Source: Paenibacillus_AM sp052180255
GTDB lineage: Bacteria > Bacillota > Bacilli > Paenibacillales > NBRC-103111
Length of the DNA stretch: 64,000 nt
Direction of reading: 5' to 3'
NCBI RefSeq assembly: GCF_052180255.1
Contig: NZ_CP197466.1
Coordinates: 372,001 to 436,000 of the forward strand
Under the pieces are notes generated by a model. The model was not told where the DNA came from, made no database searches, and saw nothing but the letters and a program-made list of their open reading frames with translations. Numbering within the stretch: the stretch's first letter is position 1; each line of letters starts with the position of its first letter. Positions 51,815 to 61,371 of this stretch are shown here, one piece after another. The translations under genes and the position numbers were made by a program.

Positions 51815-52684
51815 ATGGCACAAAGACTAGATGTTAACAAAATCATTAAAGACCTTCGTGAAACAGGTGTAATTGATTCAACCTCAAAGGTTACTAATAA
51901 GATGAAGGGCACCACCGATGGACTTGTATATACTCTTACAGTCAACGACGAACCGAAATATGTGTTGAAGTTGGATAGTGCACAAAATATATCCTTGGTT
52001 GAACAATTGCTTCATACTTATCGGCATGCTACTCTACCGCCTAAACTTCTCTATACGGATCCTGCAAAAGCATATATTGTTTATACATACATTACTGGTA
52101 CAACCCATTATAAAAGAGGATCAAAAATAAACTGGCTGACACTTTTGATCAATGGGCTTATCAATCATTATGAAAATTTTCAACATACGGACAAGTGGGG
52201 ACTCTGGTTGGAAGATCCGTGTGAAACTTGGCGTGATTTTATTGATCAGGGTGTGGAATATGCTCGAATTAATGTGGGGAGCCTTTTACCAATTGAGGAT
52301 TACCATAAAGTGAAATCTTGTGTTGGTAATATATCGAAGGGTGAAGGACATGAAAGATTTTTACTTCACGGCGATTGTGGTGTCCATAATTTCGTGTTTG
52401 ATCAAAACGCATTAAAAGGAGTTATTGATCCTTCACCTATTGTTGGACCTGTGCTGTATGATTTCATTTATGCGTTTTGCTCCTCTCCTGACGATTTAAA
52501 CCTAGAAACTTTAATTCCAGCATTTACTTTGCTAAATCATGAACCACCTATGGAAAGATCAATGCTTATCGAAGAAGTGATCATTCAGCTTTATTGTCGC
52601 ATCGGGATCTGTTTAAAACACCATCCACATGATTTAGCTGATTACTTAAAGGCATGGGACTACTGGAAAGTCCTTGTACCTTAA
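51815..52684 (+). CDS. Aminoglycoside phosphotransferase-fold kinase
   Basis: 289 aa from ATG 51815, with GGGAGG 10 bp upstream. APH/choline kinase fold: the nucleotide Lys in YVLKLDS, the catalytic loop LLHGDCGVHNFVFD (HGDxxxxN) and the metal Asp in GVIDPSPI (DxG replaced by DPS). Family members phosphorylate aminoglycosides, macrolides, homoserine or sugars. No resistance determinant can be inferred from sequence alone. Confidence 0.85.
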   Translation: MAQRLDVNKIIKDLRETGVIDSTSKVTNKMKGTTDGLVYTLTVNDEPKYVLKLDSAQNISLVEQLLHTYRHATLPPKLLYTDPAKAYIVYTYITGTTHYKRGSKINWLTLLINGLINHYENFQHTDKWGLWLEDPCETWRDFIDQGVEYARINVGSLLPIEDYHKVKSCVGNISKGEGHERFLLHGDCGVHNFVFDQNALKGVIDPSPIVGPVLYDFIYAFCSSPDDLNLETLIPAFTLLNHEPPMERSMLIEEVIIQLYCRIGICLKHHPHDLADYLKAWDYWKVLVP

Positions 52685-52750
52685 TTATTTATGTCCCTCA
52701 ATAAATGATGCTTACGGAAGGCATTCCTATTTATTCAAAGATAAACAGAA

Positions 52751-52778
52751 AGCTTCGGATCACTCCGAGGCTCTTTTC
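52751..52778 (+). terminator. Rho-independent terminator
   Basis: AGCTTCGG pairs with CCGAGGCT (one G-T pair), followed by CTTTTCTTT. Confidence 0.75.
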
Positions 52779-52796
52779 TTTCTATTATCACATTAT

Positions 52797-53693
52797 CTAA
52801 TTTTGAGCACTAGTTATTTTTGGAAAGAACAATTCCATCTCACAGTAATCCTCTGCTTGTAATGGATTTATCCGTTCAAAACTATAGGTATTCAAATGAT
52901 TATTTTCCTTCATCCAACGGCCATAGATATATTCCCATATAGTCTTTAATGTCTTACTCGATATTTCGTTCGGGTGGTGATTCCCTATATACTTAAATAC
53001 TGCATACTTATTGGCCGGAATCCTCTCGACAAGCATCCCCTTTGGAACGGGGTGTCCTTCTTTAACACGAATGGAAGGCGTATAATACGTGAAGTCGCTA
53101 TTGCACATAGGCACCCAAGTTAAACCAATATACGTGTCGGGGTCAATTGCGTTTTTTATGCGAGGTCTTTCTTCGTAATAAAACGTCCGTGCGTAATCAT
53201 TAGCAGTTTGGTTTTCAATATTATCGTTTATGTAAACAGTTTTTCTAAAACCAGCAACAAAAAACGTCGGCAGCACTACATATGTTGGTTTAAAAACTAA
53301 CCCATCATCCACTTGATAGCAATCCTTTATATTGAAACGTTCAACCACTTTCACAGGTTCCGCTCCATTACGGAACTCTGTTGGTGTCATACCAAACTCG
53401 CGTATGAATGCACGAATATAAGATTGATGATGGCCGAACCCATATTCTTGCGCAATATCAGAAATTCTTAGGCTGGTATGAATTAAATCAAGTAGACTTA
53501 AAGCTAATTTTCTGGATCTGACATATTCCAATAAGCTTAAACCCGTTGCTTGTTTGAATACTCGATGCAAGTAAAACTTGCTAAGGTATGCATTAGAAGC
53601 AATGTCGTCAAGAGTAATTTCTAATCGAATATTTGCCTCTATCCAATTAATGGTCTCCGACAATCTGTTTGTTAGGTATGGTTCGCTTTTCAT
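52797..53693 (-). CDS. AraC-family regulator with GyrI-like effector domain
   Basis: 298 aa. Two helix-turn-helix units in residues 8-107 (TLDDIASNAYLSKFYLHRVF, RISDIAQEYGFGHHQSYI). Residues about 135-290 form a GyrI-like ligand-binding domain (FFVAGFRKTVYI, VPKGMLVERIPANKYAVFKY). It resembles Rob/SoxS-type drug-responsive activators. Divergent from the secreted serine hydrolase gene, about 210 bp away, its likely target. Confidence 0.9.
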   Translation of the reverse strand: MKSEPYLTNRLSETINWIEANIRLEITLDDIASNAYLSKFYLHRVFKQATGLSLLEYVRSRKLALSLLDLIHTSLRISDIAQEYGFGHHQSYIRAFIREFGMTPTEFRNGAEPVKVVERFNIKDCYQVDDGLVFKPTYVVLPTFFVAGFRKTVYINDNIENQTANDYARTFYYEERPRIKNAIDPDTYIGLTWVPMCNSDFTYYTPSIRVKEGHPVPKGMLVERIPANKYAVFKYIGNHHPNEISSKTLKTIWEYIYGRWMKENNHLNTYSFERINPLQAEDYCEMELFFPKITSAQN

Positions 53694-53904
53694 TGACTGA
53701 TTGTTCTCCTTAACAAAAGAGCAAGAAATGTTACTTGCGGAGTTTCAAAATGTTTATAATTTGATTATGTACTACATTGAGATAATTTGGAAGCCAAAGA
53801 CTATCCCATTAGTAGTTTTAACCTGTTAAGGGGCCTGATTATGTGGGTTTTGAGGACGACACGAGCTACATGAACAGCATAAATTTGACCAAGGAGAACC
53901 AGGT

Positions 53905-55404
53905 ATGAAAACATCCGTAAAAATAGGAATGATTATGATAGCTATGATTATGGCGGTTAGCGGGTTGTCACCATTTCTAGCCCATGCCGAGTCAAGCGAC
54001 AAAATACAGAAAATTGAGAAATTTATTGAAAAACAACGAAATATCAGTAAAATCCCAGGGATCTCGGTCGTCATTGTTGAGAAGGGGAAGACGATATATC
54101 AGCAAGGCTTTGGATATGCAGATCTTAAAACGAAACAACCAGTAACTGCTGAAACGCGATTTGAAATCGGATCAACAACGAAGGCATTTACAGGGTTAGC
54201 TATTTTGCAATTGGAAAAGGAGGGATTGTTAAACCGAACGGATGATGTCCAAAAGTACATCCCTTGGTTGAAATTGAACTACAATGGGGAGCCACAAACC
54301 ATTACGCTCAATCAGCTTCTTCATCACACGAGCGGAATCGCCTTCAATTCGATCACGCATATTCCGGAGAGTAATGCAGATAATGCCCTTGAACTAACCG
54401 TCAAGACATTGTTGGGTCAGGAGTTAAATCGCAAACCAGGAAGTTCTAAGGAATACGCAACAATCAATTACGATGTACTGGGTCTCGTTATAGAGGTGGT
54501 GACGAAGAAGCCTTATGATCAATATATGAAACAGCAGATTTTAGAGCCAATCGGAATGAAAGATTCTTTCGTTGGACGACATCAAGTGCAGTCCGCTGAA
54601 GTGGCAACGGGCTATAAAATAGGATTTATGAAAGCTCAGACTTACGAAGCGCCAATTTATCGAGGAAATATACCGGCTGGGTATCTAATCAGCAATACGA
54701 ATGATATAGCAAAATGGATGAATCTTCAGTTAGGGAATGATCCGAGCAATGCAATCGACAAACAGATCGTACAAGCATCACATATCCCGGATCAATCCGT
54801 AGAGCCTTCTAAACACGATACCTACTATGCGAGCGGCTGGGTAGTCCAGATGAAAAAAGATAAGCCATACATATATCATGAAGGAGAAAATCCGAATTTC
54901 TCCACGTATTTCATCATGCAGCCTGACGAACAGGTGGGTGTAGCGATTTTATCCAATATGAATACGACCTTTACAACAGCTATAGGTCAAGGCGTAATGG
55001 ATTTTTGGGAAGGAAATGACGTCAACATTCAGCATACCTCTATCTACCAAAAGCTAGACCAGATCTTGACCATTACATGTATCGTCGTCGGCTGTTTTGG
55101 TGCATTGTTTGCCTTATTAACTGTGAAAATTCTACGGAAGCTTGCTAAAAAGCAGCGCATGTGGACTTCGTTGAGCTTCAAGAGGATTCTCTTCCTTCTC
55201 CTACACACATTGATCGTGGCAGCCATATGGACAATCATGATCATGCTACCAAAGATTTTTCTTGGTGGATTGCCTTGGTCATTTATAAAAGTATGGGCCC
55301 CAACGACCATAACAGTGTTCCTTTATAGTGTCCTAGTCGCAAGCAGCATCTATTATATTTATAGCTTATTGCTTGGTTTTACCAAGAAAACGAAATTTTC
55401 TTAA
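53905..55404 (+). CDS. Exported penicillin-binding-type serine hydrolase with membrane tail
   Basis: 499 aa, ATG after AAGGAG. A signal peptide ends near AHA-ES (residue 28). The active site residues are STTK (SxxK, about 92), YATINYD (Tyr of YxN) and HEGEN (HxG). Residues about 385-495 add three to four membrane helices, so the enzyme domain is outside, tethered to the membrane. The layout matches FmtA/FlpA/PbpE-like hydrolases of the cell wall. Substrate unknown. Confidence 0.9.
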   Translation: MKTSVKIGMIMIAMIMAVSGLSPFLAHAESSDKIQKIEKFIEKQRNISKIPGISVVIVEKGKTIYQQGFGYADLKTKQPVTAETRFEIGSTTKAFTGLAILQLEKEGLLNRTDDVQKYIPWLKLNYNGEPQTITLNQLLHHTSGIAFNSITHIPESNADNALELTVKTLLGQELNRKPGSSKEYATINYDVLGLVIEVVTKKPYDQYMKQQILEPIGMKDSFVGRHQVQSAEVATGYKIGFMKAQTYEAPIYRGNIPAGYLISNTNDIAKWMNLQLGNDPSNAIDKQIVQASHIPDQSVEPSKHDTYYASGWVVQMKKDKPYIYHEGENPNFSTYFIMQPDEQVGVAILSNMNTTFTTAIGQGVMDFWEGNDVNIQHTSIYQKLDQILTITCIVVGCFGALFALLTVKILRKLAKKQRMWTSLSFKRILFLLLHTLIVAAIWTIMIMLPKIFLGGLPWSFIKVWAPTTITVFLYSVLVASSIYYIYSLLLGFTKKTKFS

Positions 55405-55450
55405 AGTTAAAACAGTTCTTCGCGAGGGAGTTTAACTAATTATTGATCTC

Positions 55451-55482
55451 AAACCTCTGCAATCTATTGCAGAGGTTTGTTT
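55451..55482 (+). terminator. Rho-independent terminator
   Basis: AAACCTCTGCAA, loop TCTA, TTGCAGAGGTTT, then T-rich. Confidence 0.92.
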
Positions 55483-55534
55483 ACGACATTGTGGCGGATG
55501 TTGGTTTATTAATAAAATAAGGAGTAGTGATTTC

Positions 55535-55729
55535 ATGGACGATTATGTAGGAATAATCATTGCGTTATTGCTAGGGTTTGGATTCCTGTTTATCAGGAAA
55601 TCTAAACTGTATACAAGCAATTTGATAGCACGATTGACAGGCTATGCACTTATACTAATGAGTCTTTTAATTGTTATTTTTGTAGTAATAGCACATCTTT
55701 CCCAATCATCACACAGATATGGACACTAG
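55535..55729 (+). CDS. Small two-helix membrane protein
   Basis: 64 aa, ATG after AAGGAG. Two membrane helices (about 5-20 and 34-54) with a short positive loop between them (RKSKLYTSNLIAR). No family recognised. Stand-alone gene; a stretch of about 295 bp with no other feature follows. Confidence 0.65.
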   Translation: MDDYVGIIIALLLGFGFLFIRKSKLYTSNLIARLTGYALILMSLLIVIFVVIAHLSQSSHRYGH

Positions 55730-56024
55730 AAAGAGGATATCACGATAGCGCATAAGCAACTTATCACTGGTGAGGATCAAGAAATTGTTTATGTCCAGGA
55801 GACTACTCCTTACCTAATAAGCACAAAAAAAGCCCGCCAACCAATTAAGGTCAGAGGGAATATTCGTACAAAACAATAATGTATTTAAAGTTTTGGATAT
55901 CTGTGCTCTTTTTAAGGAAGGAACCTAAATTGATTAAGGTTTGATTGTATTTATTTACCACAGGTGATAATGTTTGAATATAAAACCAACTTAATTGGAA
56001 TTATTTGATGGGAGGTTATGCTTC

Positions 56025-56960
56025 GTGTCAAGAATAGCGAAGAATCTAACAGAACTTATTGGAAACACTCCTTTATTAGAACTTTCGAATTTCACAAAAC
56101 TGCACAGTGTCCAAACAAAAATTATTGCTAAACTGGAATACTTTAATCCTGCGGGAAGCGTAAAGGATCGTATTGGTTTTGCTATGATAAAAGATGCTGA
56201 GGAAAAAGGATTTATTAATCAAGATTCTATAATTGTCGAGCCTACAAGTGGTAACACAGGGGTTGGACTAGCCTTTGCGGCTGCAGCACTTGGTTATAAG
56301 TTAATTATTACTCTTCCCGAAAGTTTCAGCTTGGAACGCAGAAAACTCCTGATCGCCCTAGGGGCAGAACTAGTTCTCACACCCGCACCTGAAGGAATGT
56401 CTGGGGCGATAAAAAAAGCTGAAGAAATAGCTGCGGGCATTCCTAACTCATTCATTCCGCAACAATTTAAAAATCCAGCTAATCCCGAAATCCATAAGAG
56501 AACCACTGGTGAAGAAATTTGGAGGGATACAGATGGTGATGTGGATATTTTTGTTGGCGGGGTTGGAACTGGAGGAACAATCTCTGGCGTCGGTGAAATT
56601 CTCAAAGATCGTAAACAGTCAGTTAAGATTGTAGCTGTTGAACCTACAGATTCTCCAGTACTTTCTGGAGGGAACAAAGGAGCACACAAAATCCAAGGAA
56701 TTGGTGCGGGTTTTGTGCCGGATAACTTTAATAGATCAGTGGTTGATGAGATTTTACAAGTGAAAAACGAGGAAGCATTTGAGACAGCTCGTCAGTTGGC
56801 TAGGAGTGAAGGTTTGCTCGTGGGTATTTCATCAGGAGCCGCAGTCTTTGCTGCTGTCCAGCTTGCGAAAAGACAAGAAAACAAAGATAAAAAAATAGTC
56901 GTGCTTCTTCCCGATACTGGAGAACGCTACTTATCGACAGCACTATATCCCGAAGCTTAG
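56025..56960 (+). CDS. cysK: Cysteine synthase (O-acetylserine sulfhydrylase)
   Basis: 311 aa from the GTG at 56025, with GGGAGG 8-10 bp upstream. PLP Lys in NPAGSVKDRIG, the substrate loop PTSGNTGVGLA, the phosphate loop GVGTGGTISGVGE and ISSGAA near the end are all intact. Makes cysteine from O-acetylserine and sulfide. No mtnN or cysteine-pathway genes are adjacent. Some residues (GYKLIITLPESFSLERRK) differ from the usual CysK MPETMS, a reason to consider a CysM-like paralogue. Confidence 0.93.
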   Translation: MSRIAKNLTELIGNTPLLELSNFTKLHSVQTKIIAKLEYFNPAGSVKDRIGFAMIKDAEEKGFINQDSIIVEPTSGNTGVGLAFAAAALGYKLIITLPESFSLERRKLLIALGAELVLTPAPEGMSGAIKKAEEIAAGIPNSFIPQQFKNPANPEIHKRTTGEEIWRDTDGDVDIFVGGVGTGGTISGVGEILKDRKQSVKIVAVEPTDSPVLSGGNKGAHKIQGIGAGFVPDNFNRSVVDEILQVKNEEAFETARQLARSEGLLVGISSGAAVFAAVQLAKRQENKDKKIVVLLPDTGERYLSTALYPEA

Positions 56961-57285
56961 ATTACACCATAGTTGGATAACCAAAAGAGGTTGCCTTACA
57001 GTAGCCTCTTTTGCACTCCCTCGAAATTATTTAATTCCCTCACGCAAGCTCGTGTATTCACAGGATTTCATCCCTATTAGAATTCAGTAGAAGAATGAGT
57101 GAGTGTGGGCTTGTAATGTTGAGTCGTTAGAAGGTGTGCGGGAATAGAGGTAGGGGTAGCCTCACCCAATTAGTTCCATATACTACACGTATTCTCCACA
57201 GTGCCCTTACCGATTCTCACTCCTATGTCTCATGTTTGAAACCATATGTTACACTTGACTACTAGAAGTTGGATAGGGGGAGCAT
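56961..57285. other. Intergenic gap with cysK terminator
   Basis: AAAAGAGG/CCTCTTTT hairpin at 56983-57012 ends cysK. The remaining about 270 bp show no gene, repeat or clear operator. Confidence 0.6.
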
Positions 57286-57735
57286 ATGAAAAAAAGCATA
57301 CTGATGTTAGTTGTATTAGTCGGACTAATTTCTATAGGATATTTGGCTTTTTTGCTTACAACTAACGGAAATAATAGTAACAGTACAAAAATTATTGAGC
57401 AAAATATTGTTAAATTAAAGAATGAAAATCGTACTGCAAAATTCGCTGATATTACTCCTTTTGTTTGGGATAAGGCTTTTATAATCGAGGATCCTTTTCT
57501 CAATGAAGAGGCTCTAGATAGGATTGTTGGGGCTAAATGTAATTTGGATAGGTTAGAAACTGATATTAAACGTAGAATTATATTTGTGAATGAAGGGAAA
57601 TTTGTATTCGATTACATTTATGATATCAGAGACTTCATGTATAAATATGTTGGAACAACAGTGCTAACAAAAAGTAGTTCCATTCTTGTAGAGAAAGGAA
57701 CTACTGAAACCATCATCTTAAAAATAGAACAATGA
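57286..57735 (+). CDS. Membrane-anchored or exported protein of unknown function
   Basis: 149 aa, ATG after GGGGGAGC. One N-terminal membrane helix (residues 4-26) and then a soluble outside part of about 120 residues with a single Cys (GAKCNLDRLE). I do not recognise a family. Stand-alone gene with its own terminator at 57751-57776. Confidence 0.65.
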   Translation: MKKSILMLVVLVGLISIGYLAFLLTTNGNNSNSTKIIEQNIVKLKNENRTAKFADITPFVWDKAFIIEDPFLNEEALDRIVGAKCNLDRLETDIKRRIIFVNEGKFVFDYIYDIRDFMYKYVGTTVLTKSSSILVEKGTTETIILKIEQ

Positions 57736-57750
57736 TTATATTTTGACGTA

Positions 57751-57776
57751 AAAAAGCCGCAGAAACGCGGCTTTTT
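57751..57776. terminator. Rho-independent terminator
   Basis: AAAAAGCCGC pairs with GCGGCTTTTT, loop AGAAAC. Confidence 0.93.
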
Positions 57777-57991
57777 CATTTTATGGGGTAAAGTTCTTGT
57801 CAATTGGTGATGACAAGAACTTTATCCCATTTCCGACAGATCACCTCTAACGGAATAGGAAGAATATATCCAAAGAGAGCAATTGCATGAGGCCCTCCTG
57901 ATACTGGATGATCCCTATCGACGCGCTTATATATAGACATTATGGTATGATGAATTAGATGGAAATTTGAGGAATAAAAGGAGAGGCGAAC

Positions 57992-58711
57992 ATGTCGAAA
58001 TCGACGGAATATTCGGAGTCGGGGAACCCGATCTATCGCTATAGCGATAGACAGAATGAATGGCGGCCTCCGGAGTACGGGGAAGAAGAATGGATCAAGA
58101 AAATCGAAGACCACGTGCGCCAGCATATCGGTGAAGTCGATTCCGTTTTCCACGAAATCCTATCGGATGTCGTTCATATTGATGTCCACATCATAAACCC
58201 GACTCCCGAACGCAATTATTATACTTTATTCACAACGGGCATGAGCTTTATGCCCATGAATACGCCAGAAGGAGCGGAAGGCTACGAATACGCGGAATTG
58301 ATGATCTGCTTGCCGCCGGACTGGCGGATCTCGCAAGAAGATTTACAAAATCCGGATCACTATTGGCCTATTCGATGGCTGAAAATGTTGGCCCGTTTTC
58401 CCCATGACTACGACACTTGGCTAGGCTGGTTGCATACGATGCCTAATGGAGATCCGGCCGAACCGCTATCGCAGCAAACGGGGATGAGCGGAATCATTTT
58501 GCTGCCTCCCCTTGAAGTGAACGAAGATTTTCTTTCGCTAGACATGGAGGATGGGCGTACCGTACACTTCTATGCCATCGTCCCTCTCTATTCGGAAGAA
58601 ATGGACTTCAAGTTGAAGCACGGCAGCGACCCGCTGTTGGATAAGTTCGAAGAATATGACATTAACGAGATTATCGATTTGAATCGGCGCAATACGTGCA
58701 AAGCTGACTAG
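57992..58711 (+). CDS. Suppressor-of-fused (SUFU) domain protein
   Basis: 239 aa, ATG after AAAGGAGAGG. The SUFU fold is recognisable by HIDVHIINPTPERNYYTLFTT-like strands (HIDVHIINPTPERNY), AELMICLPPDW and PLSQQTGMSGIILLPP. In bacteria this fold is a frequent immunity protein against polymorphic toxins. No toxin gene is beside it. It is more GC-rich than the genes on either side, which suggests separate acquisition. The next gene starts 72 bp later. Confidence 0.85.
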   Translation: MSKSTEYSESGNPIYRYSDRQNEWRPPEYGEEEWIKKIEDHVRQHIGEVDSVFHEILSDVVHIDVHIINPTPERNYYTLFTTGMSFMPMNTPEGAEGYEYAELMICLPPDWRISQEDLQNPDHYWPIRWLKMLARFPHDYDTWLGWLHTMPNGDPAEPLSQQTGMSGIILLPPLEVNEDFLSLDMEDGRTVHFYAIVPLYSEEMDFKLKHGSDPLLDKFEEYDINEIIDLNRRNTCKAD

Positions 58712-58783
58712 AAGTTTTGAATAATGCCTTTGAAGATTAAGATGGTATGTCATGCAAGGAAAGAGGCAGTTGAGGGGCAATGT

Positions 58784-59263
58784 ATGGAACATAAATTAAC
58801 ATTGATTAAGGTTTTTGCTGGCACAAATTCACAGGGAGCAGTTTTAGAGGAGCTTCCTGCAGAATACCTAAGCGATCAAAAATTCAAATTATGTGCATCT
58901 CCAGGGCTAGCTCTAGGCCTTGCGAAAGGAGATACAATAAAACTCCATCCCAACGGAGATTTTGAATTAATAAAACATGGTGGAAATTTCTGCATTCAAA
59001 TTTACAAAGAGCAGCCTATCAAAGAAAAGATAGAAGCAGCTGAATCTATCGTCAAGCGAGAGCTTTCCGGTTCTTTAGATGGATTTCATAATGGCTCGAT
59101 TGCTTTCACCGCTCCCATCAGCAATGGATTTTATGCCACCAATCATGTTTTCAATAAAATTAGAGATTTATTGGAATCCGAATACTATTACTCTAATATC
59201 TACAAAAATCTATATAATTTTGAAGATGAAGAGTTAGTTAGTTGGGCTAAAGATCTGGATTAA
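58784..59263 (+). CDS. DUF4265-like protein, possible immunity protein
   Basis: About 159 aa from ATG 58784, which has GAGGGG 7 bp upstream; the frame is open from 58724 without ribosome site. Alpha/beta protein with the stretch LPAEYLSDQKFKLCASPG and ALGLAKGDTIKL, similar in style to DUF4265 proteins found among toxin immunity genes. Family assignment is tentative. It is AT-rich, unlike the SUFU gene just upstream. Confidence 0.55.
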   Translation: MEHKLTLIKVFAGTNSQGAVLEELPAEYLSDQKFKLCASPGLALGLAKGDTIKLHPNGDFELIKHGGNFCIQIYKEQPIKEKIEAAESIVKRELSGSLDGFHNGSIAFTAPISNGFYATNHVFNKIRDLLESEYYYSNIYKNLYNFEDEELVSWAKDLD

Positions 59264-59434
59264 TCGTTTCAAAACGTCAGTTCTTCCGCACCACGCACGA
59301 TCTCTGGGATGGAAACCTCATGGTGCATACCCAAAAGCTCAAGATGCGCAGGAGCTACCCAACAATGATCAGAAACCACTGCGCATTTGTTTCAAAGGTT
59401 TGCTAAATACTAAAGTATGTTTTAGACTTGTCTT

Positions 59435-60274
59435 ATGATGAAAAAACGATGTATAGATATCCTTATGATTATGGTGGGAGCGTTCCTTTTTGCCTTAGCG
59501 ATTAATCTGTTTGTTATTCCGAATGAGTTTGGTGAAGGTGGGGTTACGGGGATTACCATCATCCTTTACTATCTTTTTGGATGGTCTCCAGGGCTCATGA
59601 GTCTGATTTTAAACGCCATTTTATTAATAATTGGTTATAAATTTTTGGATAAGACGACGACGGTTTACACCATTATTGCTGTCATATTCAATTCGCTTTT
59701 CTTATATGTAACAGCGAGTTGGCATATTGCCTCTAATGAATTGATGATCAACGCTATATTCGGAGGCGTATTCGCGGGCGTGGGGATAGGTTTGATCATA
59801 CGAGTTGGCGGAACAACGGCAGGGAGTACCATCTTAGCTCGAATGATGCATAAGTATTTGGACTGGAATATTAGTTATGCGCTCTTGTTCTTTGATTTGA
59901 TTGTTGCTTTCTCCTCTTATTTCATTATTGGTGCGCAAAGTCTGATGTTTACGATTGTCATGCTCTACATAGGGACCAAAGTGATGGATTTCATTATTGA
60001 GGGGATTAGCTCTAAAAAGGCGGTTACGATCGTATCCAAAGAGCAGAATCAAATTGCCGAACAGGTGAATGTGGTCATGGATCGTGGCGTTACTGTTATT
60101 TATGGGCATGGACATTATACAAAAATGCGGAAAGAAATCCTTTATATTGTGATTAGCAAACAAGAAGTGAGCACACTGAAGAAAATTGTGAAATCGATTG
60201 ATAAAGAAGCGTTTATTACAATTCATGATGTTCGTGATGTATTTGGTGAAGGGTTTGTGGATATTTCAAAATAA
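59435..60274 (+). CDS. YitT-family membrane protein (DUF2179)
   Basis: 279 aa. Five to six membrane helices in the first 190 residues with the family motif NEFGEGGVTGI and GGTTAGSTILARMM, followed by a cytoplasmic DUF2179 domain (VTVIYGHGHYTKMRKEILYI). Such proteins are common in several copies in Bacillales and have no settled function; some affect spore formation or amino-acid export. Confidence 0.92.
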   Translation: MMKKRCIDILMIMVGAFLFALAINLFVIPNEFGEGGVTGITIILYYLFGWSPGLMSLILNAILLIIGYKFLDKTTTVYTIIAVIFNSLFLYVTASWHIASNELMINAIFGGVFAGVGIGLIIRVGGTTAGSTILARMMHKYLDWNISYALLFFDLIVAFSSYFIIGAQSLMFTIVMLYIGTKVMDFIIEGISSKKAVTIVSKEQNQIAEQVNVVMDRGVTVIYGHGHYTKMRKEILYIVISKQEVSTLKKIVKSIDKEAFITIHDVRDVFGEGFVDISK

Positions 60275-60291
60275 GTAATAGAGGAAAGTAC

Positions 60292-60323
60292 AAGCGTATC
60301 CTTTTAAGAGGGTACGCTTTTTT
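60292..60323 (+). terminator. Rho-independent terminator
   Basis: AAGCGTATCC pairs with GGGTACGCTT, followed by T-run. Confidence 0.9.
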
Positions 60324-60424
60324 GTATGCAAGGAATAAAAGAGCAAGATTACGATAGTCATTTCTCGTAAATTAAGGATACACTATAGAGAGAGGCAAAG
60401 AACGGATTGTAAGGAGGAGATGGA

Positions 60425-61342
60425 ATGACAGTTAACCAGGTATACAACGAGCACACCCTAACCATTGTGCCTACAGGGACATTCTCTTTTGCAGTGAATC
60501 TAGGTTTTTTGGCACGATCGGCAAATGAATGCATGTATGAGATCGACAATCATACTTTGTATAAGGTAATACCTGCTGCAGGTGATCACGTACTTGCGGA
60601 AATCAGGAGCACAGATGACAAGTCCATCGAGGTAAGGCTCTTAAGCAAAGGTGTTCTATCTGCGGAGCACATCCGCTCGGTGCAGCAGTATATGATGGAT
60701 TGGTTCGACCTCGATACGGATCTGGAAGCATTCTATGAAGTAGCGAAGAGTGATGCGCTGCTCCGTGAGGTGGTTGGACCTTATGATGGGTTACGAATTT
60801 TAGGTATTTCAGATTTATTCGAAGCGCTGTGCTGGGGGATTCTAGGCCAGCAGATCAATTTGGCTTTTGCTTATACGTTAAAAAGAAGACTGGTCGAGCA
60901 GTTCGGCACTGCCTACTACTGGGAGGGACGCACGTTGTGGACGTTTCCTACGCCAGAGGTACTTGCTAAAGTCGCGGTTACAGACCTAACGCCGCTGCAA
61001 ATTACGACCCGCAAGGCCGAATATATCATCGGGGTAGCGAAGCTTATGACAGAAGGTGAGTTGTCCAAGGAAAGCTTGCTGCAGCATGGAGATTTGAGAT
61101 CGGCAGAAAAAGATTTAGTGAAAATCCGCGGCATTGGGCCATGGACAGCGAATTACGTCTGTATGCGCTGTCTGCGGTATCCGTCTTCTTTTCCAATTGA
61201 GGATGTAGGCTTACATAATGCGATCAAGCAGCTGCTTCGGATAGATAAAAAGCCCTCAATCGAAGAGATTCGAGGACTTTCTACAGGTTGGTCAGGCTGG
61301 GAAGCCTATGCGACTTTCTATTTATGGCGAACAATTTATTAA
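60425..61342 (+). CDS. DNA-3-methyladenine glycosylase II (AlkA-like)
   Basis: 305 aa, ATG after AAGGAGGAG. An N-terminal AlkA_N-like domain covers about 1-110. The HhH-GPD core has LCWGILGQQINLAFA, the helix-hairpin-helix LVKIRGIGPWTANYVCMR and the catalytic Asp in FPIEDVGLHNA. There is no iron-sulfur cluster. It removes alkylated bases from DNA. No ada or adaA genes are adjacent. Confidence 0.9.
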   Translation: MTVNQVYNEHTLTIVPTGTFSFAVNLGFLARSANECMYEIDNHTLYKVIPAAGDHVLAEIRSTDDKSIEVRLLSKGVLSAEHIRSVQQYMMDWFDLDTDLEAFYEVAKSDALLREVVGPYDGLRILGISDLFEALCWGILGQQINLAFAYTLKRRLVEQFGTAYYWEGRTLWTFPTPEVLAKVAVTDLTPLQITTRKAEYIIGVAKLMTEGELSKESLLQHGDLRSAEKDLVKIRGIGPWTANYVCMRCLRYPSSFPIEDVGLHNAIKQLLRIDKKPSIEEIRGLSTGWSGWEAYATFYLWRTIY

Positions 61343-61371
61343 TAGGCGTTTATGACTTCAAATTTTTTGTA

